Assembly: GCF_002312815.1 (NCBI RefSeq)
Contig: NZ_NKQJ01000019.1
Coordinates: forward strand, 1 to 49,940
Length of the DNA: 49,940 nt
Direction: 5' to 3'
Source: Agaribacterium haliotis
GTDB taxonomy: Bacteria; Pseudomonadota; Gammaproteobacteria; Pseudomonadales; Cellvibrionaceae
The notes beneath the pieces were generated by a model that was not told the origin of the DNA, searched no databases, and worked only from the letters and a program-made list of their open reading frames with translations. Shown here one piece after another: positions 36,216 to 45,559 of this stretch. The translations under genes and the position numbers were made by a program. How positions within the stretch are numbered: the stretch's first letter is position 1; each line of letters begins with the position of its first letter.

Positions 36216-37388
36216 ATGTACAAAATCCGTACTTATAATGCGATCTCGAATAAGGGCTTGAGTCGTTTCCCTAGCGACAGCTATGAGGTTGGTGCTGACG
36301 TTGATGCGCCCGAAGGTATCGTTTTGCGCAGCCATAAAATGCATGGCGAAACCTTGCCGTCTTCTGTGCTTGCCGTGGCTCGAGCTGGTGCCGGAACCAA
36401 TAATATTCCCGTTGCTGACTATACGGGCCAGGGCATTGTTGTATTTAATACCCCAGGCGCCAACGCCAACGCGGTAAAAGAATTGGTCCTTGCAGGTTTG
36501 TTGTTGAGCTCGCGTGGCATACTCGAAGGTCGTGCGTACGTCGATACGCTCGGTGATATGGATGACGCTGCAGAAATGAGTAAATTGCTCGAAAAACAAA
36601 AGAAGCAATTTGCCGGCTCTGAGTTGATGGGTAAAACCCTCGGCGTTGTTGGTCTCGGTGCTATCGGTTCAATGATAGCCAATGCCGCGCTGGCTTTGGG
36701 CATGCGCGTGGTTGGATTTGACCCGGCTCTGAGTGTTGAGGCCGCGTGGCGCTTAAGCTCTCAGGTTGAGCGCAAAGAAAGCTTGCAGGCGTTACTTGGC
36801 GACGTTGATTATTTAACTTTACACGTACCGGCGATTGAACCAACCATTAATTTAATTAATGCCGACGCATTAAAATTAATGAAACCCGATGCGGCCATTT
36901 TAAATTTTGCGCGCGACGCTATTGTCAATGCAGGTGATGTTGTTGCGGCGCTGAATGCGGGGCAGTTGCGTCAATATATTTGCGACTTTCCTATGCCGTC
37001 GCTGATTGGTCTCGACAAGGTTATTGCTTTGCCTCATATCGGCGCAAGCACGGCCGAGGCGGAAGAAAACTGCGCGGTCATGGCGGTTGATCAACTGCGC
37101 GATTATCTTGAGAACGGCAATATTACTAATTCGGTTAATTTCCCGCAGACCACAATGCCGCGGGCGCCGGGTGCATGCCGTATTTGTTTTACCAATGAAA
37201 ACGTCAGCGGTGTACTCGGTCATGTGTTGACTGTGCTGGCGGAAAAAGACGTCAATGTTATCGATATGGTAAACAAAAGCCGCAACGACGTTGCTTACAA
37301 TATTCTCGATGTTGAAGGTCAGCCAAGTGCCGAAGTGCTCGAAGCGATTTGCGCTGTCGAGCATGTCATTTCTCTGCGTGCAATCTAA
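36216..37388 (+). CDS. serA: D-3-phosphoglycerate dehydrogenase with ACT domain
   Basis: A 390-residue enzyme, first step of serine synthesis. The substrate domain has VARAGAGTNNIP (substrate-binding Arg), the Rossmann fold GVVGLGAIGS, FARDAIVN (active-site Arg) and LPHIGAST (catalytic His). A C-terminal ACT domain of about 70 residues (GACRICFTNENVSGVLGHVL) suggests allosteric control by serine. The start ATG 36216 has GGAAATGG upstream; 36207 would add three residues. A strong terminator follows. Confidence 0.93.
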   Translation: MYKIRTYNAISNKGLSRFPSDSYEVGADVDAPEGIVLRSHKMHGETLPSSVLAVARAGAGTNNIPVADYTGQGIVVFNTPGANANAVKELVLAGLLLSSRGILEGRAYVDTLGDMDDAAEMSKLLEKQKKQFAGSELMGKTLGVVGLGAIGSMIANAALALGMRVVGFDPALSVEAAWRLSSQVERKESLQALLGDVDYLTLHVPAIEPTINLINADALKLMKPDAAILNFARDAIVNAGDVVAALNAGQLRQYICDFPMPSLIGLDKVIALPHIGASTAEAEENCAVMAVDQLRDYLENGNITNSVNFPQTTMPRAPGACRICFTNENVSGVLGHVLTVLAEKDVNVIDMVNKSRNDVAYNILDVEGQPSAEVLEAICAVEHVISLRAI

Positions 37389-37412
37389 ACTTCCCGGATT
37401 CACGCGGTATTG

Positions 37413-37438
37413 AAACCCGGCCCAGGCCGGGTTTTTTT
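37413..37438 (+). terminator. Intrinsic terminator of serC-serA
   Basis: AAACCCGGC (37413-37421) pairs with GCCGGGTTT (37426-37434) across CCAG, followed by a T-run to 37438. Confidence 0.9.
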
Positions 37439-37440
37439 AT

Positions 37441-37454
37441 GCCCATGGATGGGC
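37441..37454. repeat. CATGGATG palindrome 1
   Basis: GCCCATGGATGGGC: perfect arms GCCCAT and ATGGGC around GG. The CATGGATG core is shared with palindromes 2 and 3 while the outer arm bases differ but stay complementary. Confidence 0.8.
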
Positions 37455-37466
37455 GGTATGCCGCGG

Positions 37467-37480
37467 GCGCATGGATGCGC
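37467..37480. repeat. CATGGATG palindrome 2
   Basis: GCGCATGGATGCGC: same core as palindrome 1 with different complementary arms. It overlaps the first copy of the 17-base direct repeat. Confidence 0.8.
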
Positions 37481-37540
37481 AGGAGCGGCGTGCTCAAATT
37501 CACTCCGATATAGATCTGTGCGAGCGCAGGAGCGGCGTGC
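37477..37540. repeat. 17-base direct repeat, two copies
   Basis: GCGCAGGAGCGGCGTGC occurs exactly at 37477-37493 and 37524-37540, 47 bases apart start to start. Confidence 0.85.
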
Positions 37541-37631
37541 CAACGTTTATAATGGAATTTCAGGGGCAGGAGGTTGTCACTTGCTGTCTGCACTTGCGCC
37601 GTCCATAGTCGCTGTATGTCATCGCCCTATC

Positions 37632-37647
37632 GCTACATGGATGTAGC
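37632..37647. repeat. CATGGATG palindrome 3
   Basis: GCTACATGGATGTAGC: same core, third pair of complementary arms. It is followed 13 bases later by GCAGGAG inside a GCAAT/ATTGC hairpin. Confidence 0.8.
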
Positions 37648-37781
37648 TATTAGAGCAATGCAGGAGTAATTGCCGATGCATGTGCAGTATCGGCGGCGTG
37701 GACTGCCGGCACTGTGACTGAGTGTTTATTCCCGTAAAGGTAAACCTTGCAGAAGGCGGCGCAGAAAAAACAAGTGGGCAC

Positions 37782-37810
37782 AAAAAAGCCCGGCATAAGC
37801 CGGGCTTTTT
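37782..37810 (-). terminator. Intrinsic terminator of gapA
   Basis: AAAAAGCCCGGC (37783-37794) pairs with GCCGGGCTTTTT (37799-37810) across ATAA. The T-run occurs on both strands, so it can stop transcription from either side. Confidence 0.88.
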
Positions 37811-37834
37811 CACACAAATATAAAGCTAAAAAAA

Positions 37835-38903
<1,069 letters not shown>

Positions 38904-39132
38904 GTTCGACCAACGTACAATAGCCGCCCGGTTAATGGGCTAGAGCCCAGATAATACGGGCCTTGGGCAGCAAAGTCCTTGGCCTGAATCAAGCCGCCAG
39001 CCTTCCGCGACTTATGTATAGGGATGTCATATGTCTGTCGAGAATCAGCGATAACAAAGACGCGCAGGCGCCATTCGTGGCGCTTAGCGCTCTGGTGCAT
39101 AGGCAACCGCCAATAGAGATGGCAACAAACAT

Positions 39133-39149
39133 AGGTTGCATTGCAACCT
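39133..39149. promoter_or_regulatory. Perfect 17-base palindrome before zwf
   Basis: AGGTTGCATTGCAACCT has perfect 8-base arms around one T. It ends seven bases before AGGGG (39156-39160), the zwf ribosome site. Two upstream GGCAAC copies (39104 and 39121) could pair with the same GGTTGC in RNA. Confidence 0.55.
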
Positions 39150-39168
39150 GAGACTAGGGGTAGTAACA

Positions 39169-40656
39169 ATGAGTACCGATCTGTTAATCGTCGGTGGGGA
39201 CGGCGACCTCGCTTTGAGGAAGCTTTATCCGTCGCTTTATTATTTAGAAATCAATGATTGTATGCCCGAAGGTATGCGCATCATTGGTTCAGCGCGAACA
39301 GGTCAAAGTCGCGAAGAGTTTCATGCAAAAATTAAACTTTGGTTACAAAAAGCGGTCGACGCCAGTTTGTTTTCCGAAGAAAAATGGTTGAGCTTCGCCG
39401 ACAAAATATATTTTGCGCAAGGCGATGCCACCCAACCTGAACAGTTAAAACTGATTGGCGAAGAATTTTTCCGCCAAGATGCGGTACAGGTTATTTATCT
39501 TTCCATTCCGCCACAGATTTTTGGCAAGGTATGTGAAAGCCTCGACGCTTGTGGTTTGGTTAAAGACAGTACCCGCCTCGTGGTCGAGAAGCCGCTTGGC
39601 GATAGCCGCGAAAGTTTCTTGGCTATTAATGCAGAGCTTGCGCGTGTCTTTGACGAGCGCCAATTGTTTCGCATCGATCACTACCTTGGTAAAGAGAGTG
39701 TTCAAAATTTATTGGCACTGCGTTTTGCCAATGATTTTTTCGAGCCGTTGTGGAATAACAAATACATCGAATCTGTTCAGATTACTGTTACTGAAACGGT
39801 CGGCGTCGGTAATCGCTGGGCTTTTTACGATAAAACCGGCGCAACGCGCGACATGGTGCAAAACCACTTGTTGCAGGTTTTGTGTTTGATGGCGATGGAG
39901 CCACCTTCAGCCCTGGATGCAGACTCGGTTCGTACAGAAAAACTAAAAGTACTGAAGTCGTTGAAACCGATTACCAAAGATGAGGTGTTTGATCACACGG
40001 TGCGCGGGCAATATATTCGTGGCGATGTCGGCGGTGAAACAGTGCCTGGCTACCTGGAAGAGGAGAGCGACAAGTACGAAGTCGACCCGAACTCTCAGAC
40101 TGAAACCTATGTTGCAATTGAAAGCGAAATTGAAAATTGGCGCTGGTCAGGCGTGCCTATTTATTTGCGCACCGGTAAGCGCTTAAATAAAAAGCACAGT
40201 GAGATTGTGGTGTATTTTAAACAGAGCCACCACAATATTTTTAAAGACAGCGAAAACAGCCGCTGTCAAAACAAACTGATTATTCAGCTGCAGCCAGACT
40301 CGGGTATCAGCTTGCACTTAAATAATAAGGTGCAGGGCCTGGATGCCGGCATTCCTCTGCGCGATGATATTTTGAACCTGGATTTCGAAGATCATAGCGA
40401 GCCAATGAAGCACGATGCATATTCACGTTTGTTTTTTGATGTGTTCCGCAACGATCAGACCTTGTTTGTCAGCGCCGATGAGGTTGAGACTGCGTGGAAG
40501 TGGATCGATCAGATCTTCGATGCCTGGCAAGAGCGCGGTCAAAAGTGTGAGCCTTACGAGGCCGGTACTGAAGGCCCCGAGCGCGCCAATATGATGGTTA
40601 ACAGCCGCGGCCAGAAATGGTACGACGGCGAATACTGCCCCATTGACCTGGGCTGA
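39169..40656 (+). CDS. zwf: Glucose-6-phosphate 1-dehydrogenase
   Basis: A 495-residue enzyme that oxidises glucose 6-phosphate to the lactone with reduction of NADP. The nucleotide fold has GGDGDLALRKLYPSLY (residues 9-24; many relatives have GASGDL), EKPLG at 140-144 and the substrate site RIDHYLGKE at 168-176. The ATG has AGGGG eight bases upstream. Unlike in many pseudomonads, no pgl, edd or eda gene is next to it here. Confidence 0.95.
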   Translation: MSTDLLIVGGDGDLALRKLYPSLYYLEINDCMPEGMRIIGSARTGQSREEFHAKIKLWLQKAVDASLFSEEKWLSFADKIYFAQGDATQPEQLKLIGEEFFRQDAVQVIYLSIPPQIFGKVCESLDACGLVKDSTRLVVEKPLGDSRESFLAINAELARVFDERQLFRIDHYLGKESVQNLLALRFANDFFEPLWNNKYIESVQITVTETVGVGNRWAFYDKTGATRDMVQNHLLQVLCLMAMEPPSALDADSVRTEKLKVLKSLKPITKDEVFDHTVRGQYIRGDVGGETVPGYLEEESDKYEVDPNSQTETYVAIESEIENWRWSGVPIYLRTGKRLNKKHSEIVVYFKQSHHNIFKDSENSRCQNKLIIQLQPDSGISLHLNNKVQGLDAGIPLRDDILNLDFEDHSEPMKHDAYSRLFFDVFRNDQTLFVSADEVETAWKWIDQIFDAWQERGQKCEPYEAGTEGPERANMMVNSRGQKWYDGEYCPIDLG

Positions 40657-40693
40657 TCACTGCACTTAGCTGCTTGATCTGCAAGCGGCTTGT

Positions 40694-40736
40694 AAGGCAG
40701 CACACGGATGCCGCTGCCTTGTCCGCGGGGCTTTTT
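40694..40736 (+). terminator. Possible terminator of zwf
   Basis: AAGGCAGC (40694-40701) pairs with GCTGCCTT (40713-40720); a CTTTTTC tract comes only 11 bases later, so it is not a standard terminator. Confidence 0.45.
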
Positions 40737-41047
40737 CTATCGGCCGCTAATTTATTGAACCTTAATACGCTTGAGCTGTTTGGTAATTTCCGGCCTTAGG
40801 CGATTCCCCGCACATGAAACGCCTGGCCTGAGCAATTTAGCCAGCGCTACTCCTTAGTTAAATAGCTCATTGTTTTAAGCTATCCCTGCCCCAAACAACT
40901 TCTGCTTTAAAGTCATTCCCGGCCTTGTCTGGTGGTGCCTCGCCTTGAGTTGGTTATTCGAATCGATGTTGCGCCTGCTTTCCGTTTGTTATCGCATATT
41001 CTTTTATAGGCGCTTGCGCTTTTGTAATGCTCGCTTTTTTGTTGACT

Positions 41048-41069
41048 ACACTTGCTGGTAAGCAAGTGT
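41048..41069. promoter_or_regulatory. Perfect hairpin or operator before the HD-GYP gene
   Basis: ACACTTGCT and AGCAAGTGT are perfectly complementary across GGTA. It lies about 50 bases before the start and directly after TTGACT. Confidence 0.5.
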
Positions 41070-41119
41070 TGGAATTGGCCTTAAGATGGATATCTTGATT
41101 CAGCAGCGGGGATGGCAAC

Positions 41120-42427
41120 ATGAGTGCGTATTGGCACTACCTGGCTGAGGCAACGATCAGTACGCCGCTGCGCTTGCGCGGGGCTTTGCGCACTGATGCG
41201 GGCACTTATCTGCCAGCGGGCGCCGAGCCCGGTACGGATTTTATCGAGCAGTGTGCCGACAGCTTTGAGGCCGAGCGTATTGAGGCGCTATTTGTTCTGG
41301 ATGTGCCTTACGATGCAGACTTACTTGAGCGGGAACTCATTGCATACTTGAGTGAAAACTTAAGTTTCTCCGAGCTATATCAGGAAATTAAACACCGCTA
41401 CTGGCTCAAGCTTGGCGCGGACTTGTTGCTCACTTACCCCTCGATTGGATTTAGGCTCGCAATTATGCGGGCCTGTTTGCCTTTTGAGTACAAGCGCACC
41501 TTGTTTTGCCTGTGGATGGCTGTGTTTGAAAGCGAATTTAGCGAGCGTGAACAAGCTAGCTTTGAGATGCTTTTTTTGAGCGCTTTGAGCCACGATTTGG
41601 GGCTGCTTGATGTCAACCCACACTTCACCCGCCTCGATCATGATCCTCGCTCGTCCAAGGATGATAAAGACGGTTACTACAGCCATGTTTATTACGGTGT
41701 TTCATTTTTAGAGCGTGTAGGTTCCGTGCCGAGTGCAGTGCTTCGTTCGATCAAACAGCACCATGAAATCCTCGATGGTACGGGTTATCCCGCAGGGGCT
41801 AGTGGCACGCAATTAACCGAGTTCAGTCAGCACATTAATCTCTATGATACGCTGTACTCTATTTTTCAAAAAAATTATCGGCCGCTAAGTAAGCGCTTGG
41901 CTGATTTAAAACCAGTAATTGAAATTAATGCGGTAACTCATTTTGGTGCGGTGGCGGTGCGCATGTTGGAGCTATTAACTCAAGCGAGCCGCAGCGATGA
42001 AGTGTTTTTTAAGCGCGAAGAGTTTGAGCGCATTCAAACCGAAACCGAGCATATGGCGATGTTTATCGAACGCGCGATGGCGATTATTCAGGATTTCACT
42101 TCGACGGTTGGTTATCGCCACGACGATAAATCGATGTTTGTTTTGCAAAACAGCTTTATTCATATTTCTCTTGCCTATTACAAGTTGCGAATTTTGCACA
42201 AACAGGCGCGCCTTGATGATGCAATGCACGCTGACGGGAATTATCGTCAGTTATCGCGAGTGCTAGAAGATAACTTTTTAGCCCTGCGCGAAATCATCTT
42301 TCACATTAATAAGTTTTTATACCGTCTGCGTTTATATCGCAGTAGTGTTGATCAAGAGACGATACGTATCGCCGCGGAAGCGGCGATTGATAAGCTGTCG
42401 GCACTTGCGGTGAAGTTGGTTAGATAG
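41120..42427 (+). CDS. HD-GYP domain protein, likely c-di-GMP phosphodiesterase
   Basis: A 435-residue cytoplasmic protein without membrane segments. The HD-GYP signature is present: HD at 158-159 (SHDLGLLD), His189, HHE at 214-216, DGTGYP at 219-224 and Asp243. Such enzymes hydrolyse c-di-GMP with a di- or tri-iron centre. The linear fit of the GYP loop is good, but the loop after HD is longer and more acidic (HDPRSSKDDKDG) than usual. The N-terminal 100 residues and C-terminal helical part are not recognised. It may act against the GGDEF protein at 18256, though the genes are not linked. Confidence 0.82.
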   Translation: MSAYWHYLAEATISTPLRLRGALRTDAGTYLPAGAEPGTDFIEQCADSFEAERIEALFVLDVPYDADLLERELIAYLSENLSFSELYQEIKHRYWLKLGADLLLTYPSIGFRLAIMRACLPFEYKRTLFCLWMAVFESEFSEREQASFEMLFLSALSHDLGLLDVNPHFTRLDHDPRSSKDDKDGYYSHVYYGVSFLERVGSVPSAVLRSIKQHHEILDGTGYPAGASGTQLTEFSQHINLYDTLYSIFQKNYRPLSKRLADLKPVIEINAVTHFGAVAVRMLELLTQASRSDEVFFKREEFERIQTETEHMAMFIERAMAIIQDFTSTVGYRHDDKSMFVLQNSFIHISLAYYKLRILHKQARLDDAMHADGNYRQLSRVLEDNFLALREIIFHINKFLYRLRLYRSSVDQETIRIAAEAAIDKLSALAVKLVR

Positions 42428-42544
42428 TTTATTTAGGCCGGTCTAGATTGATAAAACACGGGCAGCAGGTGCTCAGATACAAAAATTGTCAGGCGCTATG
42501 CGCTTTCTTGCGGCTTGCTAAGTTAAAAGCGTGTATCTATGGTT

Positions 42545-42958
42545 TTAATGGCGAAAATAACAGTCGTCGCCATTTTCTAAAATCGCGTTGAGTATGCGCG
42601 AGCGTGAGATTAAGCCGACAAGTTTTCCGTTCTCGACAACAGGGTAGTTTCTGGGTGTGCTGTCGGCCATCAGTTGGGCCAGTTCAAGTATGCTTGTGCC
42701 CGGCGAGGTGGTCGCCACTGCGTTTTGCATAACCGTTGAAACGCTCGGGCTGTCGTCACAAAAAAAGGCGTCGTTGAGCACTTCCGCCATACAGTCTTGT
42801 TCAGAGACAAAGCCGATTAGGCGGCGAGTGTCGTCGACCACGGGCGCACCGCTTATCTGCTCTTTTAATAAAAACTGCACGACTTGGCGCACGGAGCTGT
42901 CGCTGTTCACAGCGTGAGGGTTGTGATCCATATATTCGCTAACGAGAATAGAGTGCAC
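42545..42958 (-). CDS. Protein of two CBS domains
   Basis: A 137-residue stand-alone CBS pair: residues about 1-62 (VSEYMDHNPHAVNSDSSV ... GAPVVDD ... LIGFVSEQD) and 70-130 (VSTVMQNAVATTSPGTSI ... YPVVENGKLVGLISRS). Such pairs usually bind adenine nucleotides and may regulate other proteins. GTG start with a strong AAGGAGG six bases upstream, so it is well expressed for a single small gene. No catalytic partner is adjacent. Confidence 0.9.
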   Translation of the reverse strand: MHSILVSEYMDHNPHAVNSDSSVRQVVQFLLKEQISGAPVVDDTRRLIGFVSEQDCMAEVLNDAFFCDDSPSVSTVMQNAVATTSPGTSILELAQLMADSTPRNYPVVENGKLVGLISRSRILNAILENGDDCYFRH

Positions 42959-43073
42959 GGTGAGCCTCCTTTTCGATATAAATCTGCAGTGTGCTGGAGG
43001 CGCATGAGTTTTGCAGCCTCCAGCTAAGAATAGTCGCTAAAGAAAGTATAGATCAGGCTTTCGCTGGCGCGCT

Positions 43074-43865
43074 TTATCCGTTTGTCAGCACCGCGTCTAT
43101 GCCGGTCTCAGCACAGATATCTGCATAGGCGCGCACGGCTCCTGCAAAGCCCATGCGCAGCGCATCAGCGGTCAGCGCATGGCCTATGCTGACTTCGGCG
43201 AGCTTGGGTAGCCGGCAGTATTGCTTGAGGTTGGCCAGGTTCAGGTCGTGCCCGGCATTGATGCCCAGGCCTAGGCTGTGGGCGTGTTCGGCGGCGTCAC
43301 AGTGCTGCTTAAAGACAGCATCGGCTGCGCTGCTGCTCTGGCTGAAGGCCAAAGCATAGGGGCCGGTATAGAGCTCAATGCGATCAGCGCCGACGCCAGC
43401 GGCCAGGCCTATCTGGTCGAGATCCGGGTCCATAAATAGGCTGACACGACAGCCGAGCTGTTTGAGCTCGGCGATAATGGGCTCAAGCTTGCCGCCGTCT
43501 TTGTTTAGGTTAAAACCGTGATCAGAAGTCAGTTGATTATTGGCGTCGGGAACCAGCGTGCACTGCGCGGGTTTGGCCCCGCGCACCAGCTCGAGAAAAC
43601 CTGGGTAGTCGCCGAGAGCCTCGCAAAAGGGGTTGCCTTCCATATTAAACTCGACGCCGCGTTCGCGGGCTTTGGTCGCCAGTGGCAAAATGTCACTGGC
43701 GCGTATGTGGCGCTGATCTGGGCGAGGGTGGGCCGTTAAACCGGCGGCACCGGCGTCGAGAGCGATATCGGCAAAATCGAGCAGGTCTGGGTTGTTGTCG
43801 GTGCGGGCGTTGCGCAGCAGGGCGACTTTGTTCAAGTTTACGCTAAGGGCTAAGGTGCCGCTCAC
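43074..43865 (-). CDS. pdxJ: Pyridoxine 5'-phosphate synthase, variant PdxJ
   Basis: A 263-residue TIM-barrel enzyme for the ring-closure step of vitamin B6 synthesis from deoxyxylulose phosphate. Family segments: LTAHPRPDQRHIRASDI, FNMEGNP (active Glu), LFMDPD and GINAGHDLNLANL (catalytic His). The N-terminus reads VNLNKVALLRNAR, where the E. coli enzyme has VNIDHIATLRQAR; Asn-Lys replaces Asp-His. That pattern is familiar from Bacteroidetes-type PdxJ. Start is GTG with AAGGA seven bases upstream. The usual recO/acpS neighbours are absent. Confidence 0.87.
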   Translation of the reverse strand: MSGTLALSVNLNKVALLRNARTDNNPDLLDFADIALDAGAAGLTAHPRPDQRHIRASDILPLATKARERGVEFNMEGNPFCEALGDYPGFLELVRGAKPAQCTLVPDANNQLTSDHGFNLNKDGGKLEPIIAELKQLGCRVSLFMDPDLDQIGLAAGVGADRIELYTGPYALAFSQSSSAADAVFKQHCDAAEHAHSLGLGINAGHDLNLANLKQYCRLPKLAEVSIGHALTADALRMGFAGAVRAYADICAETGIDAVLTNG

Positions 43866-43892
43866 ATTGTGGTCCTTGGTCTAAAAGGTGTT

Positions 43893-44513
43893 TTATTTAT
43901 TGTTCAGGCGATAAGCTTTTTCGACAATCACCGGGTAGTTCGGCGCTTCGGGGCGCGAACGATAAAGGCCGCGCGGCTCGCGTTCAATCTTTTTAACGAC
44001 GTCAAAACCTTCAACCACTTTGCCAAATACGGCATAGCCGGCGCTTTTGCTACCGCGGCTGTCTTTCCAGCCGTAGTCGAGGTTGTCGTTGTGTTTGAGG
44101 TTGATAAAAAACTGTGAGGTTGCACTGTCGGGGTCGGCCGTGCGCGCCATGCTCAGAGTTGCTTCGAGGTTGTCGAGGCCGTTTTTGGCTTCGTTCACAA
44201 CCGGGGCATGGGTTTCGCGGCGTTTAAACTCGTAGTCGTAACCGCCACCTTGAACAACAAAGTTGGGAATAACCCGATGGAAAATTGTACCGGTATAAAA
44301 ACCCTCATCAACGTAACGCAAAAAGTTTTTAACGGTTTCCGGCGCTTCATTTGGATAGAGCTCAATGGTCATTTTGCCCAGCGAGGTTTCAAAAACCACT
44401 TCGGGGTAGGGGCCCTTGGTTTTATTCTCTTTGGCGGCAAAGGCGCAGCTGGCCGCAGTAAATATCAGTGCTAAGGCCAAAGAACACAGTTGCTTGATCA
44501 TTTGTTTGCTCAT
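43893..44513 (-). CDS. Exported peptidyl-prolyl isomerase, cyclophilin type
   Basis: A 206-residue protein with a signal peptide (about 1-24, cleavage after CAFA). The cyclophilin core has FHRVIPNFVVQGG, LSMARTADPDSATSQFFINL and AGYAVFGKVVEGFDVV, with the catalytic Arg in FHRV. It probably helps fold periplasmic proteins, like PpiA. ATG at 44513 gives a standard signal peptide; further starts add no conserved residues. A Cys near the cleavage site could also allow lipidation, but the lipobox is poor. Confidence 0.9.
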   Translation of the reverse strand: MSKQMIKQLCSLALALIFTAASCAFAAKENKTKGPYPEVVFETSLGKMTIELYPNEAPETVKNFLRYVDEGFYTGTIFHRVIPNFVVQGGGYDYEFKRRETHAPVVNEAKNGLDNLEATLSMARTADPDSATSQFFINLKHNDNLDYGWKDSRGSKSAGYAVFGKVVEGFDVVKKIEREPRGLYRSRPEAPNYPVIVEKAYRLNNK

Positions 44514-44581
44514 TGATAACCCCGTAGTCAATTGAGTTGGGCGTGTTATAAATTGTTTTGCCAGTTTGCGATAGGCAGACT

Positions 44582-45250
44582 TTAAGTCCATTCCGAATGG
44601 CGCTTTTTGGGTTTGAGGCGCGGGATAATAACAGCCATCAGCATGCCGATAATAATTAAGATGGCGCCGTTGTACATATAACTTGAACGCCGGTCGGCTT
44701 TGAGTGTTGCGTTTTCAGCGTTGAGGCTGTCGTTCTCAGTTTGCAATAACTGGTGCTGCTCGAGCAGTTTTTGATAATTTTGATCAAGCTCGATGGCGCC
44801 GGACGAAATACTTTTGATGCGGTGCAGTTCAAGGTTAAATTGCTGTTTTTCTTTTTCGGTTTGCTCAAGCTGTTTTTTGGTATCGCGCAGCTCGGCGCTC
44901 AAGCTCGTTTGCAGGGTTTCCAGCTCGCTGAGTTTGGCGCTGGCATCGCTTGCTACTTTCTGCGCTTTGAGCAGTTTGATTTGCGCGGTTGGCTGATCAA
45001 GCAAGTACTGTTCGGGCAGCCAGCCTTCGCGACCATTTTTTGTTCGAACTTCTATCCAGCCCTGTTCGCGTCCACCGATGGCCTTGACTTCGGTGCCGCT
45101 AATAAGGCCTTTGTGCAGAATGCGGTTTTGAGAGCTCGGGCCGCTGCGCAGCGGCACATAGACAACATCTTTGACCCAAAGGCTGGTTGCCTGAGCGTTT
45201 GCGCCTGCAAATAGCCAGGCACAGGCAAAAAATGTAGCAAGTTTTTTCAC
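44582..45250 (-). CDS. ygiM: SH3-domain membrane protein, YgiM family
   Basis: A 222-residue protein. A signal peptide (1-21), a bacterial SH3-like domain (about 25-85, VYVPLRSGPSS ... GREGWLPEQYLL), a coiled coil (about 95-185) and a C-terminal membrane helix (about 192-212) with a basic tail. This is the TIGR04211/YgiM layout; it may contact cell wall or envelope proteins. GTG start overlaps the yciI stop (TAGTG), so the two are coupled. Confidence 0.85.
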   Translation of the reverse strand: MKKLATFFACAWLFAGANAQATSLWVKDVVYVPLRSGPSSQNRILHKGLISGTEVKAIGGREQGWIEVRTKNGREGWLPEQYLLDQPTAQIKLLKAQKVASDASAKLSELETLQTSLSAELRDTKKQLEQTEKEKQQFNLELHRIKSISSGAIELDQNYQKLLEQHQLLQTENDSLNAENATLKADRRSSYMYNGAILIIIGMLMAVIIPRLKPKKRHSEWT

Positions 45251-45549
45251 TAGGGCAATACCTTTTTAAAGGGTTTTACGGTGACCTTTTGATAGACGCC
45301 GGCATCGACATAGGGGTCGGCGTCAGCCCAGGCCTGGGCCGCGGCGAGAGAGTCAAACTCGGCAACAACAAGCGAGCCACTAAAACCGGCATCGCCGGGT
45401 TCACTGCTGTCGATAGCCGGGTGGGGGCCGGCGAGTACCAATCTGGCTTCATCGCGAAGCGCATTCAAACGCTCGATATGAGCCGGGCGCGCCTGTTGGC
45501 GCAGGGGCAGGCTGTTGGGTACATCTTCGCTGATAATTGCATAGAGCAT
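45250..45549 (-). CDS. yciI: YciI family protein
   Basis: A 99-residue small cytoplasmic protein of the YciI fold ([29 protein letters not shown], then [27 protein letters not shown]). The His in RPAHI and the Asp in ADPY are the family's likely active-site pair. The function in E. coli is unsettled. It overlaps ygiM by one base and starts ten bases after the VC0807-like gene, so all three are probably one operon. Confidence 0.9.
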   Translation of the reverse strand: MLYAIISEDVPNSLPLRQQARPAHIERLNALRDEARLVLAGPHPAIDSSEPGDAGFSGSLVVAEFDSLAAAQAWADADPYVDAGVYQKVTVKPFKKVLP

Positions 45550-45559
45550 GCCGCTCTCC

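Larger units (their letters stand above)
37439..37781. other. Repeat-rich gene-free spacer between serA and gapA
   Basis: No gene is supported here. The spacer contains three CATGGATG-centred palindromes, a 17-base direct repeat and four copies of GCAGGAG (37479, 37526, 37566 and 37660), all listed separately. It lies between two convergent terminators. Confidence 0.7.
40657..41119. other. Gene-free stretch between zwf and the HD-GYP gene
   Basis: No gene is supported. It contains a hairpin after zwf (40694-40720) and a perfect hairpin (41048-41069) close to the next gene. A -35-like TTGACT (41042-41047) is next to the second hairpin, but no good -10 fits it. Confidence 0.55.

Noticed and set aside
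43893-44591. Longer cyclophilin start at 44591
   Set aside because: It would put 26 charged residues before the signal peptide and overlap ygiM; the ATG at 44513 begins a normal signal peptide.
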